From an uncultured Clostridium sp. (GTDB taxonomy: Bacteria > Bacillota > Clostridia > TANB77 > CAG-508): a stretch of 36,059 nucleotides of DNA. The notes beneath the pieces are model-generated. The model was given only the letters and a program-made list of their open reading frames with translations. It searched no databases and had not been told where the DNA came from. Shown here piece by piece: positions 24,850 to 35,119 of the stretch (within the stretch, counting starts at the first letter, position 1; the number at the start of each line of letters is the position of its first letter). A program made the position numbers and the translations under genes. The stretch covers positions 1 through 36,059 of the forward strand of contig CAOKGO010000017.1 of assembly GCA_948468045.1 (NCBI GenBank), given 5' to 3'.

Positions 24850-26235
24850 ATGGCTTTTGAAAATGATGAACTGATGAATAAAATTAAGAATGAGCTTAGA
24901 CCAGAACTTACTACAATTTCTTTTAATACTTGGATTGACCCTTTAAATATTAGAAGTATTGATGGAAATCATATTGTTTTTACTGCTGTTTCTGAGTTTC
25001 AAAAGGATTTTATTGAAAATAAGTATAAACCTTTAATTTTGAATACTTTGCAGTTTATTACTAATAAAGATTGGACTTATGATGTTATTGATTTGGAAAA
25101 AGAGGCTAAGGAAAAAGGTCTAGATTCAGATGGAAATACTACAATTGCTAGTTCCGCAACAGAAATAAAAACAAATGTTGTTTCTAATGAAGTTCAGCTT
25201 AATCAATCTTCTTTAAATCCTAAATATACTTTTGAGACTTTTGTTATTGGGGATAATAATGAGTTTGCTAATGCTGCTGCTTTGGCAGTTGGAAATAATG
25301 AACGTGCTTCTGCGTATAATCCTTTGTTTTTGTATGGGGGCGTAGGTCTTGGAAAAACTCATTTGATGCATGCTATTGGTAATAGAATGATTGAGAATAA
25401 TAGGGATTGTAATGTTTTGTATGTTACTTCTGAAAAGTTTACTAATCAATTGATTAATGCTATTAGGGATAATAAGAATGAACTTTTTAGGAAAAAGTAT
25501 AGAAATATTGATGTTTTGCTTATTGATGATATTCAGTTTATTGGTGGGAAAGATAGAGTTCAAGAGGAGTTTTTTCATACTTTTAATACTTTGTATGAGG
25601 AACATAAGCAAATTGTTGTTTCTAGTGATAAGCAACCTAAGGAAATTCCTTTTCTAGAGGATAGGTTAAAATCTAGGTTTGAATGGGGGCTTTTAGCTGA
25701 TATTTCTATTCCTAGTTATGAAACTCGTCTTGCTATTTTGAGGAAAAAGGCTCAAGAGGAGAGTATTGTTATTGATGATTATATTCTTTCTAATATTGCT
25801 AATCGTATTGATTCTAATATTAGGGAACTTGAGGGGGTTTTTAATAAAATTGTTGCAATGGCTTCACTAACTCATAGTCCTATTACTATTGAGCTTGCTG
25901 AGAGTGTTATTAATGAGTTTAAGTATGAAAAGGAAAAGGTCATTTCTTGTGATTTTATTAAAGAGACTGTTGCTAAGTATTTTAGTATTAACAAAGATGA
26001 TTTATCTAGTAATAAGCGTTCTAATGATATTGCTTTTCCAAGACAAATTGCTATGTATTTGTGTAGGGAAATTGCGAATATGTCTTATCCTCAAATTGGA
26101 AATGATTTTGGGGGTAGGGATCATTCTACTGTAATGCATGGTTGTAAGAAGATTGAAAAAGAAATTAAGGAAAAAAATAATACTAAGCTGATTGTGGAAA
26201 GTGTTAAAAATATTATTGTTGATGGCAAACAATAA
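24850..26235 (+). CDS. dnaA: Chromosomal replication initiator DnaA
   Basis: 461 aa, full length. Binds DnaA boxes and melts the origin. Domain I starts MNKIKNELRPELTTISFNTWIDPL; the AAA+ domain has GGVGLGKTHLMHAIG (Walker A, about 165-175) and VLLIDDIQFIGGKD (Walker B). Domain IV ends with FGGRDHSTVMHGCKKIEKEI, the DNA-binding signature. AGAAAGGA lies 9 nt before the ATG. DnaA boxes lie on both sides. Arg is encoded by CGT and AGG but never by CGG. Confidence 0.98.
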   Translation: MAFENDELMNKIKNELRPELTTISFNTWIDPLNIRSIDGNHIVFTAVSEFQKDFIENKYKPLILNTLQFITNKDWTYDVIDLEKEAKEKGLDSDGNTTIASSATEIKTNVVSNEVQLNQSSLNPKYTFETFVIGDNNEFANAAALAVGNNERASAYNPLFLYGGVGLGKTHLMHAIGNRMIENNRDCNVLYVTSEKFTNQLINAIRDNKNELFRKKYRNIDVLLIDDIQFIGGKDRVQEEFFHTFNTLYEEHKQIVVSSDKQPKEIPFLEDRLKSRFEWGLLADISIPSYETRLAILRKKAQEESIVIDDYILSNIANRIDSNIRELEGVFNKIVAMASLTHSPITIELAESVINEFKYEKEKVISCDFIKETVAKYFSINKDDLSSNKRSNDIAFPRQIAMYLCREIANMSYPQIGNDFGGRDHSTVMHGCKKIEKEIKEKNNTKLIVESVKNIIVDGKQ

Positions 26236-26555
26236 TGATTGAAATGTTTTTTTGACTTTTTTGAAATTTGTGTTTGAAAAATTATTGTTCGGAAAAAACT
26301 TTTTAATCTATTCTTACGGAAATCATAGATTGGATATCCACACCTAGTTGTTAATATGTTGTTTATAAGGTGTGTATATATCTGTTTTGCACAATTTGAT
26401 TTGGAAAGTGTGGATAATTGGCTTGGTTTTCCACTGACTTATTAACAACACTTTTTTTAGGGATTTCAACTTTAAACAGTGTTTTCCACATTTTCCACAA
26501 GACCTAATACTATTACTACTAATAATATTATATTTATATTAAAGGAGGAAGCAAA
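26236..26555. other. oriC, part between dnaA and dnaN (boxes and unwinding element)
   Basis: Contains ATATCCACA at 26334, a consensus TGTGGATAA at 26409, TTATTAACA at 26439 and paired TTTTCCACA boxes at 26482 and 26491. An AT-only stretch (about 26505-26540) with a TTACTACTAATAA run follows, resembling the DnaA-trio and unwinding element of Firmicute origins, placed just before dnaN. Two CGG triplets here (26290 and 26318) are non-coding. Confidence 0.8.
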
Positions 26556-27677
26556 ATGAAAATAGTTTGTTATAAGGATACAATCCTAAAAGCTATTAAT
26601 TCCGTAGTAAAAGGTGTAGCTTCAAAAACTACTATGCCTATACTAGAAGGAATCTTAATTCAAACAAATGATAATGAAATAAAATTAACTACTTATGATT
26701 TAGAAATTGGTATTGAATATGTTATGAATTGTGAGGTAAAAGAACAGGGTAGTACTGTTGTTAATGCTATAATGTTTAGTGAAATTATTAGAAAGTTACC
26801 TAATACTGAAATACATATTTCTATAAATGATAAAAATTTGTTGGAAATTGAGTGTGAGGGGTCTTTATATAAACTTGCTACTATGAATCCAGAGGAATTT
26901 CCAGAACTTCCTAAAATTGAGGTTGAGAATTCTATTGAATTAGATCAAAATGTTTTGAAGAATATGATTAGGAAAACGATTTTTGCTGTAAGTCAAGAGG
27001 AGAGTAGACAGATTTTTACAGGTTGTTTGTTTGAGATTGAGAGTAATAAGCTGAGTTTGGTTTGTGTTGATGGGTTTCGTTTGGCTTTGAGGTCTATTTT
27101 CTTGAATAAACAGAGTAATGATTTTAAGGCTGTTATTCCTGGTAAGACTTTGAATGAGGTTAATAAGATTATTTCAGATAGTTTTGAACCTATAAAGATT
27201 GGTGTTGCTAAGAATCAAGCTTTGTTTGAAATGGATAATTGTAAGGTTGTTACTAGGATTTTAGATGGTGAATTTTTAAATTATAAAAATGTTATTCCAA
27301 GTAATTGGGAAACTAAGATTAAGGTAAATAAAAATAATATTCAGGATAGTTTTGAAAGGATTAGTTTAATTTCAGCATCAAGTGTTGAGAAAGAGAAGAA
27401 GTATCCTGTAAAAGTTCAGGTTGAGATTGGTAAGGTTGTTATTTCTTGTACTACACAAACGGGAGATGCAAAGGAAGAACTTTTTGTTGAAACTGAAGGA
27501 AAAAATTTGGAGGCAGGATTTAATCCTAAGTATTTCTTAGATTGTTTAAAAGCTATTGAAGATGAAGAGGTTTTTGTTGAATTTGGAACAAGTATTTCTC
27601 CTTGTTTGATAAAATCTATTGAAAATAATGATTATACTTATATGATTTTACCAATTAGGCTGAAAGAAGAAGATTAG
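26556..27677 (+). CDS. dnaN: DNA polymerase III beta sliding clamp
   Basis: 373 aa. Ring-forming processivity clamp with three similar domains. MKIVCYKDTILKAINSVVKGVASKTTMPILEGI at the start and the C-terminal YTYMILPIRL, the family end that forms part of the partner-binding pocket, are diagnostic. AAAGGAGG lies 7 nt before the ATG. It contains ACG GGA, a CGG across two codons, with no break in the frame. Confidence 0.97.
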   Translation: MKIVCYKDTILKAINSVVKGVASKTTMPILEGILIQTNDNEIKLTTYDLEIGIEYVMNCEVKEQGSTVVNAIMFSEIIRKLPNTEIHISINDKNLLEIECEGSLYKLATMNPEEFPELPKIEVENSIELDQNVLKNMIRKTIFAVSQEESRQIFTGCLFEIESNKLSLVCVDGFRLALRSIFLNKQSNDFKAVIPGKTLNEVNKIISDSFEPIKIGVAKNQALFEMDNCKVVTRILDGEFLNYKNVIPSNWETKIKVNKNNIQDSFERISLISASSVEKEKKYPVKVQVEIGKVVISCTTQTGDAKEELFVETEGKNLEAGFNPKYFLDCLKAIEDEEVFVEFGTSISPCLIKSIENNDYTYMILPIRLKEED

Positions 27678-28011
27678 AGGTGGAGTTTTTCTACCTTTAA
27701 ATTTTTGTGGATTAATATTTTTAATATATATCAATTTTTTAACTAGAAACCAAAATGTTTTACACAAGTTATTTGTAATTTGTGTAAAATGATTTTTAAA
27801 AGCAGAGAAAAACGAAGCTTTTTAAATATATTTTAAGGTTTTTAGAGTAAATTATATTTAATTGATTTTTAATGATTTTTTATGTATTTATATAAATATA
27901 TATGAATATATTTTGATTTTTTTTGAATATAATTAAAAATTAGAATAAATTAGATTAAAAAAGAAAAAAATTAAAAAAAAGAGAAAAATTTATACACAAT
28001 TGGAGAATAAA
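27678..28011. other. Gene-free gap between dnaN and recF
   Basis: About 330 bp, extremely AT-rich in the second half. A hairpin with 10-bp arms (27758-27767 and 27780-27789) may end the dnaN transcript, though it lacks a strong T-run. The small S4-domain RNA-binding gene that often lies here in Firmicutes is absent. Confidence 0.5.
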
Positions 28012-29092
28012 ATGTGGATTACAAAAATTAAAATAAAGAATTTTAGAAATTACAAATTTGAAGAGATTATTTTGGATAAAGATATTAATTTATTTTATGG
28101 TGAAAATGCACAGGGAAAAACTAATATTATAGAAGCTATTTTTTTGACTAGTATGGGGAAGTCTTTTCGTGCTAAAAAAGATAAGGAAATGATTAATTTA
28201 GATTCTGAAAGTGCTGAAGTGGAAATTGAATTTGAGAAGTCTGATAGGGATGGCAAAATTAAGATTGAATTATTTAATAAAAAGAATATTTATTTGAATG
28301 GAATTAAATTAAAAAAGTTGAGTGAATTATTGGGGAATATTAATATTGTTATTTTTACTCCAGATGATATTAATATTTTAAAGGGTAGTCCTCAAAATAG
28401 ACGTAGATTTTTAGATATTATGATAAGTCAGTTGAAACCTAATTATATGTATCATTTAAATTTGTATTTGAAAACAATTGAACAAAGAAATAATTATTTA
28501 AAACAAATTAAAGAAGAGAATAAGGATGAAAAGTTATTAGATATTTGGGATGAAAAATTAATTGAAGAGGCAGATATTATTTTTAAATATAGAAATGAAT
28601 ATATGGAAAAAATAAAAAATAAAATAAAAAATATTCATAAAGAAATTACTAATAATAAGGAAGATATTGAAGTTAGTTATTTTTCTGAATGTGAAAGTAA
28701 GGATAGTTATTTTAATTTATTGAGGCAAAGAAGAAAATTGGATATTATAAAAGGGTTTACAACAAAAGGGATTCATAGAGATGATTTTTTTATAAAAATT
28801 AATAATAAAGAGTTAGATGTTTATGGTTCTCAAGGTCAACATAGGACAGCTATTCTTTCTTTAAAACTTTCTGAACTTAATATTGTGAAAGATGAAATAG
28901 GGGAAGCGCCAATTTTGCTATTAGATGATTTTATGTCTGAGCTTGATGAAAATAGAATAAGAAGTTTTTTGAGTAAAATTGAAAATACTCAAGTTATTAT
29001 TACTTGTACTGAAAAATTAGAGGTTGAAAATAAAAAGATTTTAATATATAATGTGGAAGAACGGAAAAATAATAGAGTATGAACATGAATGA
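28012..29092 (+). CDS. recF: DNA repair ATPase RecF, C-terminus uses a +1 frameshift at CGG
   Basis: 359 aa with the shift, 356 without. SMC-like ATPase that helps load RecA at gaps. It has ITKIKIKNFRNY, Walker A GENAQGKTNIIEA, signature GSQGQHRTAILSL and Walker B APILLLDDFMSELDE. Near the end, IYNVEE is followed by in-frame CGG at 29062. Frame 0 gives RKNNRV and stops at 29082; skipping the C gives GKIIEYEHE and stops at 29092. RecF proteins usually end with a V-x-x-G-x-(I/V) pattern, which the shifted frame restores. The effect on the protein is small, so this site is supporting rather than decisive. Start: the ATG at 28012 has TTGGAG 6 nt upstream; an upstream TTG at 28000 is less likely. 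Confidence 0.93.
29062..29064 (+). other. CGG +1 frameshift site 6 (recF, only plus-strand case)
   Basis: Frame 0 reads GAA GAA CGG AAA AAT. Skipping C gives GAA (C) GGA AAA ATA ATA, Glu-Gly-Lys-Ile-Ile. This is the only in-frame CGG on the plus strand. It shows that the pattern is not confined to one strand of the assembly. Confidence 0.75.
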
Positions 29093-29093
29093 G

Positions 29094-29199
29094 GTATAAT
29101 AGTGGGCTGATTAATATTTTCTAACTTTTGATGTGTAATGTCAGCTTATGTTTTTTTGTTCGTCTACCAAATTTGCTTTTGTAAATTTGTGTAGAATGT
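29094..29199. repeat. Hairpin module B (copy 1) with adjoining P3 hairpin
   Basis: AATAGTGGGCTGATT at 29098 to TTGTTCG at 29162 matches the module at 32201-32268, with about three quarters of positions alike. The stem GTGGGCTG/CAGC-TTAT is weaker in this copy. A short CAAATTTGC/GTAAATTTG hairpin follows (29168-29189), keeping its pairing by a G-T pair, as in the copy at 32275. Confidence 0.7.
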
Positions 29200-29265
29200 G
29201 TTTTTATTATACAATAAAAAAGTTATTTTTATTTATAAATAATATTATTATGCTATTTTTGTTCT

Positions 29266-29292
29266 AGTATAGGAAAAAGTTTTCTATAATAT
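29266..29292. repeat. Palindromic repeat P1, degenerate copy 6
   Basis: GTATAGGAAAAAGTTTTCTATAATATG, recognisable by AGGAAA and TTTCTATAATAT but with one shortened arm. It lies between recF and gyrB. Confidence 0.55.
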
Positions 29293-29333
29293 GAACTAAT
29301 ATATACAAAATTGTTTTAGCAGTTTTGGAAAGT

Positions 29334-29397
29334 GAACAAAGGTGGACATGTAAGGTATTTAAAAGGTAAAAAATTTTAAATCATGTTCTTTTTGTTT
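29334..29397. repeat. Hairpin module C, copy 1 (before gyrB)
   Basis: Begins GAACAAAG and ends TTTTTGTT. The inner stem ACATG/CATGT corresponds to GCATG/CATGC in the two copies at 32346 and 32487: one base pair has changed on both sides. It lies directly upstream of the gyrB ribosome-binding site, so it is probably in the gyrB leader. Confidence 0.65.
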
Positions 29398-29402
29398 TAT
29401 AA

Positions 29403-31349
<1,947 letters not shown>

Positions 31350-31499
31350 GAGTGTGTGTGGAAGTTTCTTTTTACTTATTTTTATGTAAGTAGAAAAAAA
31401 GTGACAAGATAAAGATTTTATGACATTTTATATAACTTTTAACGCTACGTATTTGTTCGTGTGCCAATTTTAAGGTAGTAAAATTGTGTACAATTCTTT

Positions 31500-31581
31500 A
31501 TATTATAGTAAGTTTGGAGAACTTTGGTACCATATGAAGTGTAGATAATCATTTATTGATTTCTATACTTTCCTATAATAT
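31500..31581. repeat. Palindromic repeat P1, copy 7, interrupted
   Basis: The left arm (ATATTATAGTAAGTTTGGAGAACTTT) and right arm (ACTTTCCTATAATAT) are separated by 41 extra bases lying between two ACTTT repeats (31521 and 31567). The left flank AAATTGTGTACAATTCT matches copy 4. This suggests a short insertion with a 5-bp direct repeat. Confidence 0.65.
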
Positions 31582-31588
31582 AAAATTT

Positions 31589-31617
31589 AAAGCCAGATAA
31601 AATTTTTATCTGGCTTT
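31589..31617. terminator. Terminator-like hairpin downstream of gyrB
   Basis: Perfect 14-bp arms (31589-31602 and 31604-31617) beginning AAAGCCAGAT and ending ATCTGGCTTT. No long T-run follows, and it is 240 bp past gyrB, so termination is plausible but not certain. Confidence 0.5.
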
Positions 31618-31619
31618 AA

Positions 31620-32120
31620 TCATAAAGCTAATAATAATCTCTACTAAAACTAATATACCTAATATTTAAACCTAATATATATTGCTATATAAATAAGCCT
31701 TATACCAAATATATTAATCAGTCGCTCGACTATCAATACACCACAAGTAACTATATTTATCCCAAGGGGACTACTAATAACCACTTCATAAAAAATACAC
31801 TAGATATAAAAATAATCTTAGCTCGAATAAGTTACCTATCATTTGACCATATTAAAAAATTTAATAAAGAGAATCATACAGCCTACAAACAAATAATTTA
31901 CTCTTATCGCCGACATATTATAATATAAAAATACACTATAATACATCTTTGTCCGAATAACAATGAACTAATTTAATCCATAGCTACTCTTGGCTCAACT
32001 ATTATTAACCTTATAAAATTATTATTTACAAAAATAAAAAAAATATTCAAAAAATAAAAAAATTTTTTAAATATATATTTTATTCTACGAATATGATAAG
32101 GTTTTTGAATTGAAGCTTTT
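31620..32120. other. 500-bp region without a supported gene
   Basis: Unlike the gyrB side, its plus strand is A- and C-rich and G-poor. That suits a minus-strand gene. Short minus-strand open stretches (such as LGINIVTCGVLIVERLINIF at about 31720-31770) exist in different frames with stops between them. It may be a decayed, inverted or imported gene. No start with a ribosome-binding site is seen. Confidence 0.35.
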
Positions 32121-32123
32121 TTT

Positions 32124-32552
32124 ATATTATAGGAAAGTTCTCTGAACTTCCTATAATATAAAGCGTTCCACGAAAAAATTGCTTTGCAATTTTCGAGAGA
32201 GAACAATAGTGGGCTGATTGATATTCTCTAATTTTTATATGTAGTGTTCAGCCCACGTTTAATTGTTCGTCTGCCAAATTTGCTTTAGCAAATTTGTGTA
32301 GAATGTTTGATGTTATAGGGAAAATCTTTGATTTTTCCTATAACAGAACAAAGACGAGGCATGAAGAATAATCTAAAAGGTCATAAAATTTTAATCATGC
32401 CACTTTTGTTCTATTATAGGAAAGTTCTCTGAACTTCCTATAATATCAAGTGTTCCACAGAAAATTGCAAAGCAATTTTCGCGGACGAACAAAGACGAGG
32501 CATGAAGAATAATCTAAAAGGTCATAAAATTTTAATCATGCCTCTTTTGTTC
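32124..32552. repeat. Nine-hairpin array (P1, P2, B, P3, P1, C, P1, P2, C)
   Basis: Consecutive palindromes: P1 32124-32159; P2 32171-32195 (GAAAAAATTGC/GCAATTTTC); B 32201-32268 (outer GAACAAT/ATTGTTC, inner GTGGGCTG/CAGCCCAC); P3 32275-32296 (CAAATTTGC/GCAAATTTG); P1 variant 32322-32344; C 32346-32411; P1 32412-32446; P2 32461-32479; C 32487-32552. B and C are each about 67 bp, share GAACAA and TTGTTC ends, and have unrelated inner stems. The two C copies here are almost identical. The modular order recalls BOX elements of pneumococcus, but the sequences differ. No gene lies within. Confidence 0.85.
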
Positions 32553-32613
32553 TTATTAAAAAAAGGAGTTAATTTTTTTGCAAAATTAGTCGAAAAAAGA
32601 AGATGAGTTTTTC

Positions 32614-32642
32614 TTGACAATAGATTAAAAACAATGTAAAAT
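32614..32642 (+). promoter_or_regulatory. Promoter of the second T4SS-like module
   Basis: TTGACA with a 17-nt spacer to TAAAAT, about 20 nt before the AGGAGG of the first gene. Close to the sigma-A consensus, located just after the last hairpin module. Confidence 0.75.
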
Positions 32643-32662
32643 AAATTCTATAAATTTAGGAG

Positions 32663-33283
32663 GTGAATAGTATAAGGAAAAAAAATGAAAATATTCCAGT
32701 ATCAACTCAAAGCTGGATTCCCATAGAAGAAATAAAAAGTAATGGCATTATAAAAATGAAAAATCAATATGTAAAAGTATTGAAAGTTACTCCGATTAAT
32801 TATAATCTAAAATCAGATTTAGAAAAAAAAGCTATTTTGAATTCTTATAAAATTTTTTTAAAAACATGTAATTTTGATATTCAGATTTTGATTCAAAGCT
32901 CTAAAGAAAATTTAGAAAAAAATATTTTTAATATAAAGAAAAATATTCAGAAAAAAGAAAATAAATATTTAGAAAAAATTTCTGAAAATTATATTGAATA
33001 TATTAATCAAATTAATTCTAGTAAAAAGTCATCATCAAAGAATTTTTATATTATTATTTCTAAAAAAATTTCAAAAGAACAAGATTTTAACGAATCATTT
33101 GAAATAATAAAAAATGATTTAAAAGAAAAATATTTTAAAATTAAAGAATGTTTATCAAGATGTGGAAATTCAGTATTTGAGGTAAGTACAAAAGAGGAAA
33201 TTTTAAAAATAATTAATTCTTTTTTTAATACAAGAAAAGAAATGAATTTAAAAAATGATAAAAAGGAGGAATATTATAATTAA
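32663..33283 (+). CDS. VirB4 N-terminal-domain-like protein, second T4SS module
   Basis: About 203-206 aa, soluble. The pattern STQSWIPIEEIKSNGIIKMK, YVKVLKVTPINYNLKS and FLKTCNFDIQILIQS, followed by a long helical region, resembles the N-terminal region of VirB4/TraC proteins and the gene at 10489-11706, but without its membrane anchor. It precedes a VirB4 ATPase gene, as that one does. The listed start is GTG at 32663, but this base lies inside the AGGAGG. An in-frame ATA at 32672 is 8 nt after AGGAGG, the normal distance, and no ATG, GTG or TTG fits there. Very A-rich coding sequence. Function inferred from position. Confidence 0.6.
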   Translation: MNSIRKKNENIPVSTQSWIPIEEIKSNGIIKMKNQYVKVLKVTPINYNLKSDLEKKAILNSYKIFLKTCNFDIQILIQSSKENLEKNIFNIKKNIQKKENKYLEKISENYIEYINQINSSKKSSSKNFYIIISKKISKEQDFNESFEIIKNDLKEKYFKIKECLSRCGNSVFEVSTKEEILKIINSFFNTRKEMNLKNDKKEEYYN

Positions 33284-35075
33284 AAAAAATAATACTAAAA
33301 AATTCGAAAAAATAGATGGGAGTATATCAGATAAAGATAAGATTGCACCAGCTTATATTAACATGGAAAATCCCAAATTTATTGAAATTGACAATTTATA
33401 TTATGCTGGTTTAATTGTTGTTAATTATTATAGAGAGCAATCTGATATTTTATTAAAAACTTTAATAGAAACAAATATTAATATGAATTTATCTATATTT
33501 TATGAAAAACAAGACCCATATAAAACAATAAAAAATTTAACTTATCATATTGGTAATGTAGGGGTAGAATTAAAAGAATCTAATAGCAATAGGCAAGATA
33601 TTGATATTGCAGCTTTTGCTTATAATGATGCAAAATATATTAGAAGAGAAATTCAGGTAAATAATGAAGATATTTATTTTTTATATATTTATATTAATAT
33701 TTTTGCAGAAAATCAGAAAGAATTAGAATATTATTTAAATAAAATAGAAGGAATAACACAAAGCAAAGGTATGCAAACAAGAAGAGCAAATTTTAGACAG
33801 GAAGAAACTTTAATTAGTTGTTTGCCATTTGCAGAAAATCCAAATTTTATAAAAGATGCAGCTAAAAGAAATATTTTAACGTCAGGGCTTATTTCTACAT
33901 ATCCATTTATATCTTCTACAATTTTTGATGATGAAGGAATTTTTATAGGTACAAATATTTATAATAGTTCTCTTGTATTTATTGATAGATATAATACAGA
34001 TAAATATAAAAATGCAAATATTTGTATTTTTGGTACAAGTGGTGCGGGAAAATCTTTTTATACAAAATTATTAATTTTGAGATATAAATTATTAGGAATA
34101 AAACAATATATTATAGACCCAGAAAGGGAATATGATAAATTATGCAATAAATTAAAAGGTACACTTATAAAAATTGGACCAAATTCTGATACATATATCA
34201 ATATTTTAGAAATTAGAAAGGAAAGTATTGAAGAAGGAGAAAGTGGATATTTAGCAACTAAAATTGGCAAATTAATAGGATTTTTTAATTTAATATTTGG
34301 AGAACTAAATGAGGAAGAAAAAGCATTAATTGAAGAAAAATTAATAGAAACTTATCATACTAAAGACATTACATTTAATGATGATAGTTTATATAAAATA
34401 AATCAAGAAAAAATATTAGGAAAAGAATTTAAAAGTTCAAGAGATATGCCAATTTTGGAAGATTTATATGAAATATTAGGAGAAGACGAAAAAACAAATA
34501 AATTTAAAACTAAATTAATTCCTTTTGTAAAAGGATCAATGAAGTTTTTTAATAATTATACAAATATAGAATTAAATAATGATTTAATTATTGCAGATGT
34601 TTATGATTTAGGTGAAGAAAATTTAAAATATGGAATGTATCTATTTACAGATATTTTTTGGGATAAAATAAAAGAAAATAGAGAAGAAAAAAAAGCTATT
34701 TATTTAGATGAAATTTGGAGATTAATAGGAGTAACTTCGAATAAAGAAGTTGCAAGTTTTATTTATAAAATATTTAAAACAATTAGAAAATATGGTGGAA
34801 GTGGGGTGGCAATTACACAAGATATTTCAGATATTTTTAGTTTGGAAAATGGAATATATGGGAAAAGTATTTTAAATAATTCAAGTATAAAAACATTTTT
34901 TGCATTAGAAGAAGAAAATATTAAAATATTATCTGAATTTGCATATTTATCAGAAAAAGAAAAAGTAGAAATAAAATCATTAAAAAGAGGAGAATGCTTA
35001 ATGTTTGTTGGAGAAAATCATATTTTAACAAAAATAGAATGTTCAGAATTAGAAGCAGAAATTCTTAGTAAATAA
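33255..35075 (+). CDS. VirB4-like ATPase, second T4SS module
   Basis: About 599-606 aa. P-loop FGTSGAGKSFYTKLL (about residue 255), then QYIIDPEREYDKL, and Walker B KAIYLDEIWRLIG (about 475) with GGSGVAITQDISDIF after it: the VirB4/TraC order. It is distinct from the VirB4 at 8574-10541, so the window has two systems. The frame overlaps the end of the upstream gene. The ATG at 33255 lies before the strong AAGGAGG at 33264-33269. The expected start after that site is an in-frame ATA (33276) or ATT (33279). Codon usage is even more A-rich than in neighbouring genes. No in-frame CGG. Confidence 0.85.
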   Translation: MIKRRNIIIKKNNTKKFEKIDGSISDKDKIAPAYINMENPKFIEIDNLYYAGLIVVNYYREQSDILLKTLIETNINMNLSIFYEKQDPYKTIKNLTYHIGNVGVELKESNSNRQDIDIAAFAYNDAKYIRREIQVNNEDIYFLYIYINIFAENQKELEYYLNKIEGITQSKGMQTRRANFRQEETLISCLPFAENPNFIKDAAKRNILTSGLISTYPFISSTIFDDEGIFIGTNIYNSSLVFIDRYNTDKYKNANICIFGTSGAGKSFYTKLLILRYKLLGIKQYIIDPEREYDKLCNKLKGTLIKIGPNSDTYINILEIRKESIEEGESGYLATKIGKLIGFFNLIFGELNEEEKALIEEKLIETYHTKDITFNDDSLYKINQEKILGKEFKSSRDMPILEDLYEILGEDEKTNKFKTKLIPFVKGSMKFFNNYTNIELNNDLIIADVYDLGEENLKYGMYLFTDIFWDKIKENREEKKAIYLDEIWRLIGVTSNKEVASFIYKIFKTIRKYGGSGVAITQDISDIFSLENGIYGKSILNNSSIKTFFALEEENIKILSEFAYLSEKEKVEIKSLKRGECLMFVGENHILTKIECSELEAEILSK

Positions 35076-35119
35076 GAAAAAATATAATAAAAGTAAAATT
35101 GCAAAATAAAGAAAGGAAA

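Noticed and set aside
31973..32206. 77-codon minus-strand reading frame
   Set aside because: Its beginning is formed by repeats P2 and P1, there is no ribosome-binding site and composition is low-complexity.
32124..32552. CRISPR array
   Set aside because: Units are palindromes of different kinds with no constant repeat and unique spacer pattern.
32201..32552. Integron attC sites
   Set aside because: The ends GAACAA/TTGTTC do not match the RYYYAAC/GTTRRRY core, and no cassettes or integrase lie between them.
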